10,709 nucleotides of DNA from Chitinophagales bacterium (GTDB lineage: Bacteria; Bacteroidota; Bacteroidia; Chitinophagales; UBA2359), in the NCBI GenBank assembly GCA_020629335.1, contig JAHDDN010000164.1:1-10709 (forward strand), written 5' to 3'. Below are positions 1 to 6,994 of this stretch, in pieces (position 1 is the first letter of the stretch; each line of letters opens with the position of its first letter). The translations under genes and the position numbers were made by a program. The notes under the pieces are model-generated. The model was not told where the DNA came from and made no database searches. It saw only the letters and a list, made by a program, of their open reading frames with translations.

Positions 1-96
1 TAGTGCAAAAGATGGACGCTCAAATGGCGGAGTTATTATTTTATCATTACTAAGTGAAAACAAGGAATATATTTTCCATTTTATCACCTAAGAACG

Positions 97-104
97 TATT
101 TTTG
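97..104 (+). promoter_or_regulatory. Bacteroidota-type -7 box upstream of cca
   Basis: TATTTTTG is a perfect match to the Bacteroidota sigma-A -7 consensus TAnnTTTG. It ends 4 bases before the ATG of the CCA-adding enzyme gene. Transcription would be expected to start about 5 bases after the final G, which falls on or next to the ATG, so the mRNA may be leaderless. I see no clear -33 TTG at the usual spacing. By base composition a match is expected about once per 1.5 kb per strand, so position is the main support. Confidence 0.45.
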
Positions 105-108
105 CCCT

Positions 109-1524
109 ATGCAAATCACTTTCCCCGAAAATATACGCCCCTATGTGGAGAAAATTGCTGCATCTGCTCAAGAGTTGGACTTTCCTGCTTATGTGGTAGG
201 CGGTTTTGTGCGTGACTTACTTTTAAATAGACCCTGCAAGGATATTGATATTGTTTGTGTGGGTAATGGTATTGAGTTAGCTCAACATTCAGCTGCTCAA
301 TTTGATGATGTAAGCAAGGTAACTCAATATAAAAACTTCGGCACAGCGATGTTTAAGGCTGATGCTATTGAATTTGAATTTGTGGGTGCCAGAAAAGAAT
401 CTTACAGAAGAGATTCCCGTAAGCCTATTGTGGAGAATGGGACCTTAGAAGATGATCAAAAAAGACGAGACTTCACGGTTAATGCTTTGGCAATTAGTTT
501 GAATAAAGACGATTTTGGCGCTTTGGTTGATCCATTTGGAGGCTTAGACGACTTGAAAAACGGAATTATCAAGACGCCACTTGATCCCGACACGACTTTT
601 TCTGATGATCCGTTGCGTATGATGCGAGCTATTCGCTTTGCAACTCAATTGAATTTTAGAATTGAACAAAGGACTTATCAGTCTATAAGCGAAAATAGAG
701 AGCGCATTAATATCGTTTCTCAAGAAAGGATTACGACAGAGCTTAACAAGATTATTGCGGCTCCTGTGCCTTCTATTGGCTTTAAATTACTGTTTAATAC
801 GACTTTGCTCCACTTAATATTTCCTGAAATGGTAGCATTACATGGAGTGGATGAACGAAATGGTATTCGACACAAAGATAATTTCTACCACACTTTACAG
901 GTATTAGATAATTTATGCCAAACAACTGATGACTTATGGTTGCGTTGGGGTGCTATATTGCACGATATTGCAAAGCCCCCTACTAAGCGATTTGAGGAAG
1001 GTAATGGATGGACTTTTCACGGGCATGAAGTCGTGGGTGCTCGTATGGTCCCTAAGATCTTTCGCAAAATGAAGCTCCCTATGAACGAAAAAATGAAGTT
1101 TGTTCAGAAAATGGTCGCTTTACACTTGCGTCCGATCAATTTAACCTTGGATCATGTAACGGATTCTGCTGTCAGAAGATTACTATTTGATGCGGGAGAT
1201 GATATTGATTCCTTAATGCTACTTTGCCAAGCGGATATTACGTCAAAGAATGAAGCGAAAGTCAAGCGCTACTTAGAAAACTATGAAATTGTCAAAGTCA
1301 AACTAAGGGAAGTAGAAGAAAGTGATCGTATCCGAAACTGGCAACCTCCGATCTCTGGTGAATTGATTATGGAGACTTTCCAGATTAAGCCTTCTAAGGA
1401 AGTAGGTATTATTAAAAATGCTATTAAGGAAGCCATTTTAGATGGAGAAATTTCTAACGAATATGGTTCTGCTTTTGATTATATGCTGAACTTAGGTAAA
1501 GAAATGGGCCTCGTAGTAGCCTAG
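109..1524 (+). CDS. cca: CCA tRNA nucleotidyltransferase with HD domain
   Basis: This 471-residue protein adds or repairs the 3' CCA end of tRNAs in the cytoplasm, using CTP and ATP without a nucleic-acid template. The N-terminal class II nucleotidyltransferase head shows GG at 31-32, RD at 35-36 and the metal-binding pair D45 and D47 (KDIDIV). RRDFTVNA at 119-126 and [11 protein letters not shown] at 166-176 are the further head and neck motifs of the family. A C-terminal HD phosphohydrolase domain carries H285-D286 (ILHDIAKP) and HGHE at 304-307. The length fits HD-containing family members. The ATG at 109 is the first in frame and directly follows a -7 box. No ribosome binding site is visible. 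A strong hairpin follows the gene at 1577-1609. A poly(A) polymerase role is a family alternative, but the organisation is typical of Bacteroidota CCA-adding enzymes. Confidence 0.95.
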   Translation: MQITFPENIRPYVEKIAASAQELDFPAYVVGGFVRDLLLNRPCKDIDIVCVGNGIELAQHSAAQFDDVSKVTQYKNFGTAMFKADAIEFEFVGARKESYRRDSRKPIVENGTLEDDQKRRDFTVNALAISLNKDDFGALVDPFGGLDDLKNGIIKTPLDPDTTFSDDPLRMMRAIRFATQLNFRIEQRTYQSISENRERINIVSQERITTELNKIIAAPVPSIGFKLLFNTTLLHLIFPEMVALHGVDERNGIRHKDNFYHTLQVLDNLCQTTDDLWLRWGAILHDIAKPPTKRFEEGNGWTFHGHEVVGARMVPKIFRKMKLPMNEKMKFVQKMVALHLRPINLTLDHVTDSAVRRLLFDAGDDIDSLMLLCQADITSKNEAKVKRYLENYEIVKVKLREVEESDRIRNWQPPISGELIMETFQIKPSKEVGIIKNAIKEAILDGEISNEYGSAFDYMLNLGKEMGLVVA

Positions 1525-1576
1525 TCTTTTTTTCTCACTATTCTATTATTATCGGTAACTATTATTGTAAAAAAAG

Positions 1577-1609
1577 TGCCTCGCTATGAACAAAAGTTCA
1601 TGCGAGGCA
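1577..1609. terminator. Strong hairpin, probably a bidirectional terminator
   Basis: The arms TGCCTCGC + ATGAAC (1577-1591, with a bulged T at 1585) and GTTCAT + GCGAGGCA (1596-1609) pair over 14 bp around an AAAA loop. It lies about 50 bases after the cca stop. On the + strand it is followed by a modest T-rich tail (TTCTTATA). On the minus strand it is followed by an uninterrupted T7 run, complementary to the A-run at 1569-1575. It probably ends cca transcription and also blocks antisense reading. Confidence 0.8.
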
Positions 1610-1660
1610 TTCTTATATAGACAGTTGCAACAAGATGTAAAATAATCATTCACTTTGTTT

Positions 1661-1668
1661 TATGTTTG
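1661..1668 (+). promoter_or_regulatory. -7 box upstream of the pRiA4b ORF-3-like gene
   Basis: TATGTTTG matches TAnnTTTG perfectly. It lies after the cca terminator and about 50-75 bases before the two candidate ATGs (1717, 1741). A transcript would start near 1673. No convincing -33 TTG is seen at the expected spacing. Confidence 0.4.
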
Positions 1669-1716
1669 TTGCTTTTTAGATTGAAAAACTTCGACAAAAG
1701 GGTCTGAGTACAAGAA

Positions 1717-2214
1717 ATGTTAAGAAAAGAAAATTGGGCAATGGTCATATTTAAGTTTCGTATACATATGGAGGATCAAGACCTCACCGTATATAGAGAT
1801 GTGGAAATCATCCCTACTCAGACAATCTATGAATTGCATCTGGCTATACTGGAAGCTTATTCTTTTAATAATTTGTTTGAAGCAGAATTTTATGAAAGTG
1901 ATGAGGATTGGTACACTTATAAATCCTACCCCATCAGTACAAATCTTACAGATTCCGCTAATCAAATACGGATCAAAGATATTGTCAAAAGCCCACATCA
2001 ACACCTAGTGTATGTATATGATCCAGATAAGGTTTGGAATTTCAATATTGAGTTGATTCAAATTTACCCAAGGGTAGAGGAATCAAGTAACTATCCTAAA
2101 TGTGTTAAAAAAATAGGAATCGCTCCTGCTCAATATACTCCCGCAGAATTAGCAGAAATGGGCAATTCAAAAAATCAACTTAATATTTTAAAAATTAAGT
2201 CTTCTATTAGATAA
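1717..2214 (+). CDS. pRiA4b ORF-3-like domain protein, function unknown
   Basis: The 165-residue product resembles the plasmid pRiA4b ORF-3 family. It has an N-terminal FKFRIHM strand, then a TIYELHLAILEAYSF helix (the family's LH..I..A pattern), an aromatic FYESDEDWYTY segment, an IKDIV segment, and the signature-like YVYDPDKVWNFNIEL near residues 99-113. No catalytic residues are established for this family and I assign no activity. The ATG at 1717 gives the longest frame. The ATG at 1741 (MVIFKFRIHM), where the domain begins, is an equally plausible start. There is no signal peptide or membrane segment. It sits alone between the cca terminator and miaA, 66 bases before miaA, and may share a transcript with it. 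The family assignment is from pattern recognition only. Confidence 0.75.
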   Translation: MLRKENWAMVIFKFRIHMEDQDLTVYRDVEIIPTQTIYELHLAILEAYSFNNLFEAEFYESDEDWYTYKSYPISTNLTDSANQIRIKDIVKSPHQHLVYVYDPDKVWNFNIELIQIYPRVEESSNYPKCVKKIGIAPAQYTPAELAEMGNSKNQLNILKIKSSIR

Positions 2215-2250
2215 TTCCCCCTATTTTACCACTCCCTTAACTATTTTTCT

Positions 2251-2258
2251 TTACTTTG
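2251..2258 (+). promoter_or_regulatory. Imperfect -7 box upstream of miaA
   Basis: TTACTTTG differs from TAnnTTTG at one position. It ends 22 bases before the miaA ATG, so a transcript would begin about 17 bases upstream of the start codon. Weak evidence: one mismatch and no -33 element. Confidence 0.25.
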
Positions 2259-2280
2259 GGGTTTATTAGAATCATCCCTC

Positions 2281-3195
2281 ATGTCCCAATATTTGATCAT
2301 CATTACAGGCCCTACTGCCGTTGGTAAAACAGCGTTGACGATACAGTTAGCACAGCAGTTAAACACAGAGATAATCTCCTGTGATGCAAGGCAGTTTTAT
2401 CGTGAATTAAATATTGGAGTGGCTCGCCCCTCAGAAGAGGAATTAGCTGCAGTGCCACATCATTTTATTGGACACCGCTCCATCCATGATGATTATAATG
2501 CGGGGCAATATGCCCAAGATGCCTTAGCCTTTTTAGAAGAATTTCATCAAAAGAATCAGGTCGCAATTATGACGGGGGGCTCTGGACTTTATATTCAAGC
2601 TGTTACAGAAGGTCTGAACTACTTCCCTCCTATTGACCCTAATATCCGTAAAAATTTGCAGGCACTGTATGAAAAAGAGGGCTTAGCATATATCCAAAAG
2701 CTTTTAGCCGAACAAGATCCTGTCTACCATCAAGAAGTTGATCTCAATAATCATACACGAATTTTAAGAGCCTTAGAAGTTTGCCAACAAAGCAATAAGC
2801 CTTACTCTTCCTTTAAAAATAAGCCTAAAGAAAAACGCCCTTTTAAAACGATTCAGATTGCGCTTCAAAGAGATAGAGCTGAACTATATGATCGCATCAA
2901 TCAGCGGGTAGATATGATGATAGAGATGGGGCTTATAGAAGAAGCTAAAGCGCTATATCCACTGAAAGGACTCAATGCGCTCAGTACAGTTGGTTATCAA
3001 GAATTATTCGCTCATTGGGATGGCAAGTATAGCTTAGATGAAGCGATTAATAAAATCAAACAACACAGTCGCAACTATGCCAAACGACAAATGACATGGT
3101 TTAGACGTACCCCTAATATAGAGTGGTTTCATCCAGATGAAATAGAGGAAATTATTGCCTTCATTCAGGCTCAGCTCAAAAGCCAAAGCAATTGA
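2281..3195 (+). CDS. miaA: tRNA dimethylallyltransferase MiaA
   Basis: MiaA transfers a dimethylallyl group from DMAPP to N6 of A37 in tRNAs that read UNN codons, which stabilises codon-anticodon pairing. The 304-residue length is normal. The N-terminal P-loop GPTAVGKT is at residues 10-17. The substrate-binding segment SCDARQFYRELNIGVARP (33-50) carries the candidate catalytic D35. GGSGLYIQA follows near 99-107, and the NNHTRILRALEV motif lies in the middle. The C-terminal half contains HSRNYAKRQMTWFRR, which matches the conserved RQxTWFR block of the family. The stop TGA (3193-3195) overlaps the TTG start of the downstream transporter by three bases, so the two genes are probably cotranscribed and translationally coupled. 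Cytosolic protein; assignment is secure. Confidence 0.96.
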   Translation: MSQYLIIITGPTAVGKTALTIQLAQQLNTEIISCDARQFYRELNIGVARPSEEELAAVPHHFIGHRSIHDDYNAGQYAQDALAFLEEFHQKNQVAIMTGGSGLYIQAVTEGLNYFPPIDPNIRKNLQALYEKEGLAYIQKLLAEQDPVYHQEVDLNNHTRILRALEVCQQSNKPYSSFKNKPKEKRPFKTIQIALQRDRAELYDRINQRVDMMIEMGLIEEAKALYPLKGLNALSTVGYQELFAHWDGKYSLDEAINKIKQHSRNYAKRQMTWFRRTPNIEWFHPDEIEEIIAFIQAQLKSQSN

Positions 3196-4433
3196 GGGCG
3201 GCTATTAAATATTTGCGTTCCTTTGGCAATTTAGATCCACGTATACTTAACCTAATTAAAGCAGAGTTCTGTCTTCAATTGGTAAATGCGGCCTTCTTTC
3301 TGATCCTCAATATATACATGTCAAAGTTGGGCTATAATGATGCTCAAATAGCCGAAATTATCGCCTATCGCTTTATGGCTGTTTTAGCCTTTGCCTTTCC
3401 ATTTGGGGTGTTTATTAAAGGAAGACGACTATTCCCCGTATTTTTAACCGTGGCCATTGCGCTGCCCATTTTATCCATCATTTCTTTAACTGCACTACCG
3501 GCACAAAACTTAGCCTTAATCAAGGCGCTCTTTCTATTTTGGGGAATTACTTTTAGCTGTCTGCACATCACTATATTGCCCTATTTACTGCGCAATGTGG
3601 AAGTAAAAAATCATACCAAAGCCATTAGTTTACATTTTACTTCCTGGAGTTCGAGCACCATAGTCAGTGGGATCGCCATATTTGGACTAAAGCGTCTAAT
3701 ACCTGATTTTTTTGACGAGCGGGCTTTATTATATCTATTCTGTGGAATTAGTTTTTTGGCTATATTCTTCATCCTTCGAATGGGTAAAGAAGAAATAGTT
3801 ACGGAGGATAAAGCCGATTGGGCCAATCTTTTAAGTGGCTATGATTGGGCACCTATTTTAAAAGCCATCTTCCCAACGATGATGATTGCTATTGGAGCAG
3901 GTTTTACCATTCCTTTTATCAATTTATTTTTCTTTCACACCTTTGGCGTGGATTCAGATCAGTTTGCCATCATGGGTTCCGTCACGGCTATTCTGGTGAT
4001 GATAGGCTCCCTCTTAGTCCCCAAAATCAAAGAGCGTTTTGGATATAATGCCATCACCTGGACACAAAGCCTTTCAGTGCTGGCCTTAACCATCATGGCT
4101 TGCACAGACTTCCTAAGCGAATACAGTTTTGCCATTTACTTAGCCGTGTTCTGCTACATCATACGCCAGCCCCTAATGAATTTAGCTGGGCCGATGACTT
4201 CCGAATTAACAATGTATTATGTGGGCAAAAAAAATCAGGAAATAGTCAGCGCCATCACCTCCTCTATCTGGGCAGGAAGCTGGTTTATCAGTTCCAAGAT
4301 ATTCGCTGTTCTTCGCAGCCAAAATTATGAATATGGGGAGATATTTTTCATTACTTCTGTGATGTATGTTTTCGGCATTGTCTTATACTACTTACTCATT
4401 AAATCTTATCAGAAAAAGCAATTGGCGGTTTAG
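3192..4433 (+). CDS. MFS transporter, 12-TM type, substrate unknown
   Basis: This 413-residue integral membrane protein has about twelve hydrophobic segments in two halves of six. A more polar central loop (about residues 198-218, GKEEIVTEDKADW) separates them, which is the usual major facilitator layout. A short basic loop, KGRRLFP, follows the second segment, at the usual position of the MFS loop 2-3 motif. Later stretches such as PTMMIAIGAGFTIPFINLFF are typical helices. No substrate can be inferred. The TTG at 3192 overlaps the miaA TGA. The first in-frame ATG (residue 43) would delete the first membrane segment, so TTG 3192 or another TTG at 3213 must be used. The gene ends TAG and is followed by AT-rich repeats rather than a clear terminator. 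Confidence 0.85.
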   Translation: MRAAIKYLRSFGNLDPRILNLIKAEFCLQLVNAAFFLILNIYMSKLGYNDAQIAEIIAYRFMAVLAFAFPFGVFIKGRRLFPVFLTVAIALPILSIISLTALPAQNLALIKALFLFWGITFSCLHITILPYLLRNVEVKNHTKAISLHFTSWSSSTIVSGIAIFGLKRLIPDFFDERALLYLFCGISFLAIFFILRMGKEEIVTEDKADWANLLSGYDWAPILKAIFPTMMIAIGAGFTIPFINLFFFHTFGVDSDQFAIMGSVTAILVMIGSLLVPKIKERFGYNAITWTQSLSVLALTIMACTDFLSEYSFAIYLAVFCYIIRQPLMNLAGPMTSELTMYYVGKKNQEIVSAITSSIWAGSWFISSKIFAVLRSQNYEYGEIFFITSVMYVFGIVLYYLLIKSYQKKQLAV

Positions 4434-4580
4434 TGGATTCGTGAATTGGTGTATTAGTTAAGTAGTGGATTCGTGGATTTGTTAAATAGTTAATTCTTGT
4501 AATGATTGATACCTGAGCTAAGTTAATTAACTAATATACTAAATAACAATTCAACCAATATACTACTTAACAATTCAACT
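4432..4580. repeat. AT-rich short direct and inverted repeats
   Basis: A gene-free stretch just after the MFS transporter. Two 29-base units (4432-4460 and 4464-4492, both starting AGTGGATTCGTG) match at about 24 of 29 positions. Two 22-base units (4534-4555 and 4558-4579, both ending AACAATTCAAC) match at 20 of 22. The right pair is partly complementary to the left: GAATTGTTAAGTAG read on the minus strand resembles GAATTGGTGTATTAGTTAAGTAG on the plus. Similar AATTAGTTAA-type repeats are common between genes in this phylum. They may form a loose hairpin that ends the miaA-MFS transcript, but no classical terminator is visible. Confidence 0.6.
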
Positions 4581-4598
4581 CATTTCCTAATTTGGGGC

Positions 4599-4820
4599 TT
4601 CCCGAGCGCTTGTAATACGTGTGCGCAGCACGAGCCAATTTATCATTCATCATTATGCATTATGCATTCGCCGAAGGCGCTCGGTCGGGCTGTCCGCTCT
4701 TATGTGGCTGTTCGGCAGCTACTTCACTAAGGCATACTTGTCTGCCACTTCGTGGCCAGCCTACGTCTGCCTAAGTTCCGTAAGCTCCCTCTCGACGCCA
4801 CATACCGCTTCCATCCCTAA
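4599..4820 (-). repeat. Left copy of a ~220-bp structured interspersed repeat
   Basis: This non-coding stretch is richer in G+C than its surroundings. Read on the minus strand it aligns along its length with 6995-7225 on the plus strand. Exact shared blocks include a 13-mer (4644-4656 against 7160-7172), CGGTCGGGCT (4682-4691), GCGCTTGTA, GGCCAGCC and TGCCTAAG. The minus-strand head reads TTAGGGATGGAAGCGGTATG (4801-4820), close to the right copy's head. Internal hairpins include GTGC-GCA-GCAC (4621-4631), CGCC-GAA-GGCG (4669-4679) and GCCAC-TTC-GTGGC (4744-4756). From memory, elements of this look (head AGGGAT-GAA-CGG, tail GATAGCCCGACC) are frequent between Bacteroidota genes; I know of no assigned function. 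Confidence 0.75.
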
Positions 4821-4885
4821 GCCGATTTTTTGGGTAGTGAGTAATTTTTTGAAAATCACGAATATTATTCTTCCAGCCTTTTTTC

Positions 4886-4893
4886 TATCTTTG
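4886..4893 (+). promoter_or_regulatory. -7 box for the ATPase-nuclease operon
   Basis: TATCTTTG is a perfect match to TAnnTTTG, located between the left repeat and the ATPase gene. Transcription should begin near 4898. That is too late to include the upstream ATG at 4895 and supports the ATG at 4919, giving a leader of about 20 bases. No clear -33 element is seen. Confidence 0.5.
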
Positions 4894-4918
4894 TATGTCA
4901 TCAATTTATCCCGAAACT

Positions 4919-6166
4919 ATGCATCTAAAGAAAGTAAGCATTACTAATATTAAATCCATCAAATCTTTGACTATTGATTTTGATGAACCTTATGCTGGAT
5001 GGCATGTGCTTTTAGGAGAAAATGGCGCTGGTAAAACCACTATATTAAAAGCTATCTCACTTTGCTTACTGGGAGAAAGACAAGCTTATACCCTACCCCA
5101 AAACTTTGCCAACTGGATTACTAAAGGAGAGAAGAATGCTTCTTGTCAAATAGATTTAATATTAAATGAGGGCTTTGACTCTATTTATAAAAAGGGAAAA
5201 GAAATATCATTTTGCCTAAAAATAAACCTTGAGGGAAACCTAAGCTTCACAACAATAATTAATAGTGGAGCTAGCTCTACTCCTAATAATAATTATCCGC
5301 AAGCTGAAAAGGGCTGGTATAGTGCCGCTTTTGGGCCATTTAGAAAAATAGGATTAATACAAACCAAAAGTCTTAGCAATTTTGCGGATGGGAATCTAAG
5401 TAATCACATCACTTTATTTGATGCTAATTATAGTCTTTCTGAAGGAGTGGATTGGTTAAAGAACTTAAAGTTTGAGAAATTAGACAAGCCTTCTAAAGAT
5501 AATGCCTTCGATCAGATTATTTGGTTTATTAATGAGTCAGACTTATTACCCAATGGAGTAAGAATTGATGAAGTCAATCCCAAGGGCGTATTTTTTCAAG
5601 ATGGCAAACATAAGGGGATTGGAATTGAGGAGATGAGTGATGGTTATCAATCTATTTTCTCATTGACCTTGGAGATTTTAAGGCAAATTCAAGCCAAATC
5701 AAATTTCAAAAAAGTCGTCAAAAAAAGGAAAGGTAATTATACGATTGATTTTCCTGGTATTATTTTAATTGATGAGGTGGATGCTCATTTACATCCTCAG
5801 TGGCAAGCAAAAATTGGGGAATGGTTTAAGCAATTCTTTCCGAAAATACAATTTATTGTTTCTACGCACAGCCCTATCATTTGTCAAAGTGCGGAAAATG
5901 GCTCCATATGGAAAGTTCAGCATTCCAACACTAATGAACTTAGCTATCGTGTCAAAGATCAAGATTTCAAACGCATGGTTTACGGTAGTATATCTGATGC
6001 TATAGGAACCGATTCCTTCGGCCAAAAATTGATTGAACGTTCTGATAAATCGAAAGAGATGTTGGATCGTTTAGCAGAACTAAATATGAAGTCTATTAGA
6101 GGTATCGCCTCCAGTGAAGAAAACGATGAATTAAAATATCTTAAAAGCATACTGCCATCTGCTTAA
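4919..6166 (+). CDS. ptuA: SMC/ABC-type AAA ATPase, PtuA-like (Septu defence)
   Basis: The product is a 415-residue cytosolic ATPase of the AAA_15/AAA_21 (OLD/SMC-like) class. The Walker A motif GENGAGKT is at residues 33-40, after an N-terminal strand MHLKKVSITNIKS typical of the class. An ABC signature-like EEMSDGYQS is at 237-245. Walker B with tandem acids is ILIDEVDAHLHP (D285, E286), and the H-loop STHSP is at 315-319. No TOPRIM nuclease domain follows, so this is not an OLD nuclease; the effector would be the HNH protein encoded 15 bases downstream. An ATPase followed by an HNH nuclease is the arrangement of Septu (PtuA-PtuB), in which the ATPase assembles with and controls the nuclease. 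A longer frame begins at ATG 4895, but the -7 box at 4886-4893 and the family-like start MHLKKV favour 4919. The motifs look intact. Assignment to Septu, rather than another ATPase-HNH pair, is inferred. Confidence 0.8.
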   Translation: MHLKKVSITNIKSIKSLTIDFDEPYAGWHVLLGENGAGKTTILKAISLCLLGERQAYTLPQNFANWITKGEKNASCQIDLILNEGFDSIYKKGKEISFCLKINLEGNLSFTTIINSGASSTPNNNYPQAEKGWYSAAFGPFRKIGLIQTKSLSNFADGNLSNHITLFDANYSLSEGVDWLKNLKFEKLDKPSKDNAFDQIIWFINESDLLPNGVRIDEVNPKGVFFQDGKHKGIGIEEMSDGYQSIFSLTLEILRQIQAKSNFKKVVKKRKGNYTIDFPGIILIDEVDAHLHPQWQAKIGEWFKQFFPKIQFIVSTHSPIICQSAENGSIWKVQHSNTNELSYRVKDQDFKRMVYGSISDAIGTDSFGQKLIERSDKSKEMLDRLAELNMKSIRGIASSEENDELKYLKSILPSA

Positions 6167-6181
6167 TTATTCTTTCCCATT

Positions 6182-6589
6182 ATGTTAAAATTACCCGACG
6201 ACATTAGTTTATCTAAAAGATCACTTGGCTATCTTAAAAGGTGGCAAAAAGCTATTGACGATAAATCTGATTACAAAAATCAAATAGAAAAAGCTAAAAA
6301 ATCATGGGGAAAGTCTAATAAAACATTTGATGAGATCAAAGAGAAACTCAGATTAATGTCTAATAGTACTGAGCGTTGTAGTTATTGTGAAGATTCCTAT
6401 GCAGATGAAATTGAGCATGTTTATCCCAAAAATGTATTTCCAGAAAGAACATTTATTTGGGAAAATTATTTATACGCTTGCGGCCCTTGTAATGGGCCAA
6501 AAAACAACTACTTCGCACAAATAGAAAATGGCGAGTTATTAGACATCACTCCCCCTAAAACAATCCCAGAAGATTACGAGTATATTTGA
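6182..6589 (+). CDS. HNH nuclease domain portion (135 aa) made if the TGA is a stop
   Basis: This is the part translated under the standard code. It contains a complete zinc-braced HNH (beta-beta-alpha metal) domain: the first cysteine pair C66-x2-C69, EIEHVYPK with the candidate catalytic H79, WENYLYACGPCN with N95, the second cysteine pair C100-x2-C103, and N104. The first 60 residues are charged and helical (KNQIEKAKKSWGK). A 135-residue product would keep the catalytic core but lose the C-terminal half, which may mediate contact with the ATPase (inference). The ATG at 6182 lies 15 bases after the ATPase stop. No Shine-Dalgarno sequence is visible, so translational coupling is likely. Confidence 0.7.
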   Translation: MLKLPDDISLSKRSLGYLKRWQKAIDDKSDYKNQIEKAKKSWGKSNKTFDEIKEKLRLMSNSTERCSYCEDSYADEIEHVYPKNVFPERTFIWENYLYACGPCNGPKNNYFAQIENGELLDITPPKTIPEDYEYI

Positions 6590-6988
6590 CCTTCGAACTT
6601 ACCTACTGCTCTTATTGATCCGAGGGTTGATGATCCAACAAAGTTTATTGAATTAGATATTATTGAGACATTTAGATTTATTCCTGCTCTAACGGCTAGT
6701 CCGATTGAAAAAATAAGGGCTCAATATACTATAGATGTACTCCGATTAAATGATAGGGAGTATTTAGTTAAAGCCAGAAAAAATGCTTTTGGCAATTATA
6801 GATCCAGATTAAAGGAATATATTGAATTAAAAAATCAAGGAGTTAATGTGGATCGATTGGATAAAATCAAAGAAGGAATTAGAGATGAAAACCATCAAAC
6901 GGTCTGGTTTGAGATGAAGAGAAATCAGGCTTTTTTAGATGAATTAAATATCTTATTTCAGTCTGCTCCTGAAGCCTTAGAGTGGTAA
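6182..6988 (+). pseudogene. ptuB: PtuB-like HNH endonuclease gene with one in-frame TGA
   Basis: A 268-codon reading frame is interrupted only by TGA at codon 136 (6587-6589). Past the stop the same frame stays open for 132 codons to TAA at 6986-6988. It encodes recognisable family sequence: ALIDPRVDDPTKF, then FRFIPAL, then RAQYTIDVLRLNDREYLVKAR, and the end APEALEW. From memory, HNH nucleases of this type carry an N-PRxDDP segment, a RAEYTI-VL-LN-R block and a C-terminal APEAL-W, so the frame appears complete to its natural end. No ATG, GTG or TTG lies shortly after the stop in this frame, so the C-terminal half could be made only by readthrough. The rest of the gene shows no decay. The stop is therefore a very recent mutation, a sequencing error, or a functional truncation/readthrough site (TGA followed by C is a leaky context). 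Same operon as the ATPase. Confidence 0.75.
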
Positions 6989-6994
6989 TTTTTG

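Noticed and set aside
2..91. Possible 3' end of an upstream gene in plus frame 2, ending TAA at 89-91
   Set aside because: Only about 29 codons are visible, another frame is also open to 51-53, and no recognisable motif supports either.
4621..4947. A 108-codon plus-strand open frame through the left repeat
   Set aside because: It runs through the hairpin-rich non-coding repeat and overlaps the ATPase start in another frame. Its translation looks like arbitrary sequence, and the repeat's conservation is structural.
6587..6589. TGA read as selenocysteine or tryptophan by a changed genetic code
   Set aside because: No hairpin resembling a bacterial SECIS follows directly. TGA clearly ends miaA (3193-3195), and tryptophans in the window are TGG, so general recoding is unlikely.
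4919..6988. A retron carrying a PtuAB effector
   Set aside because: No reverse transcriptase or msr-msd-like non-coding gene is visible next to the pair; both sides hold the structured repeats and then unrelated genes.
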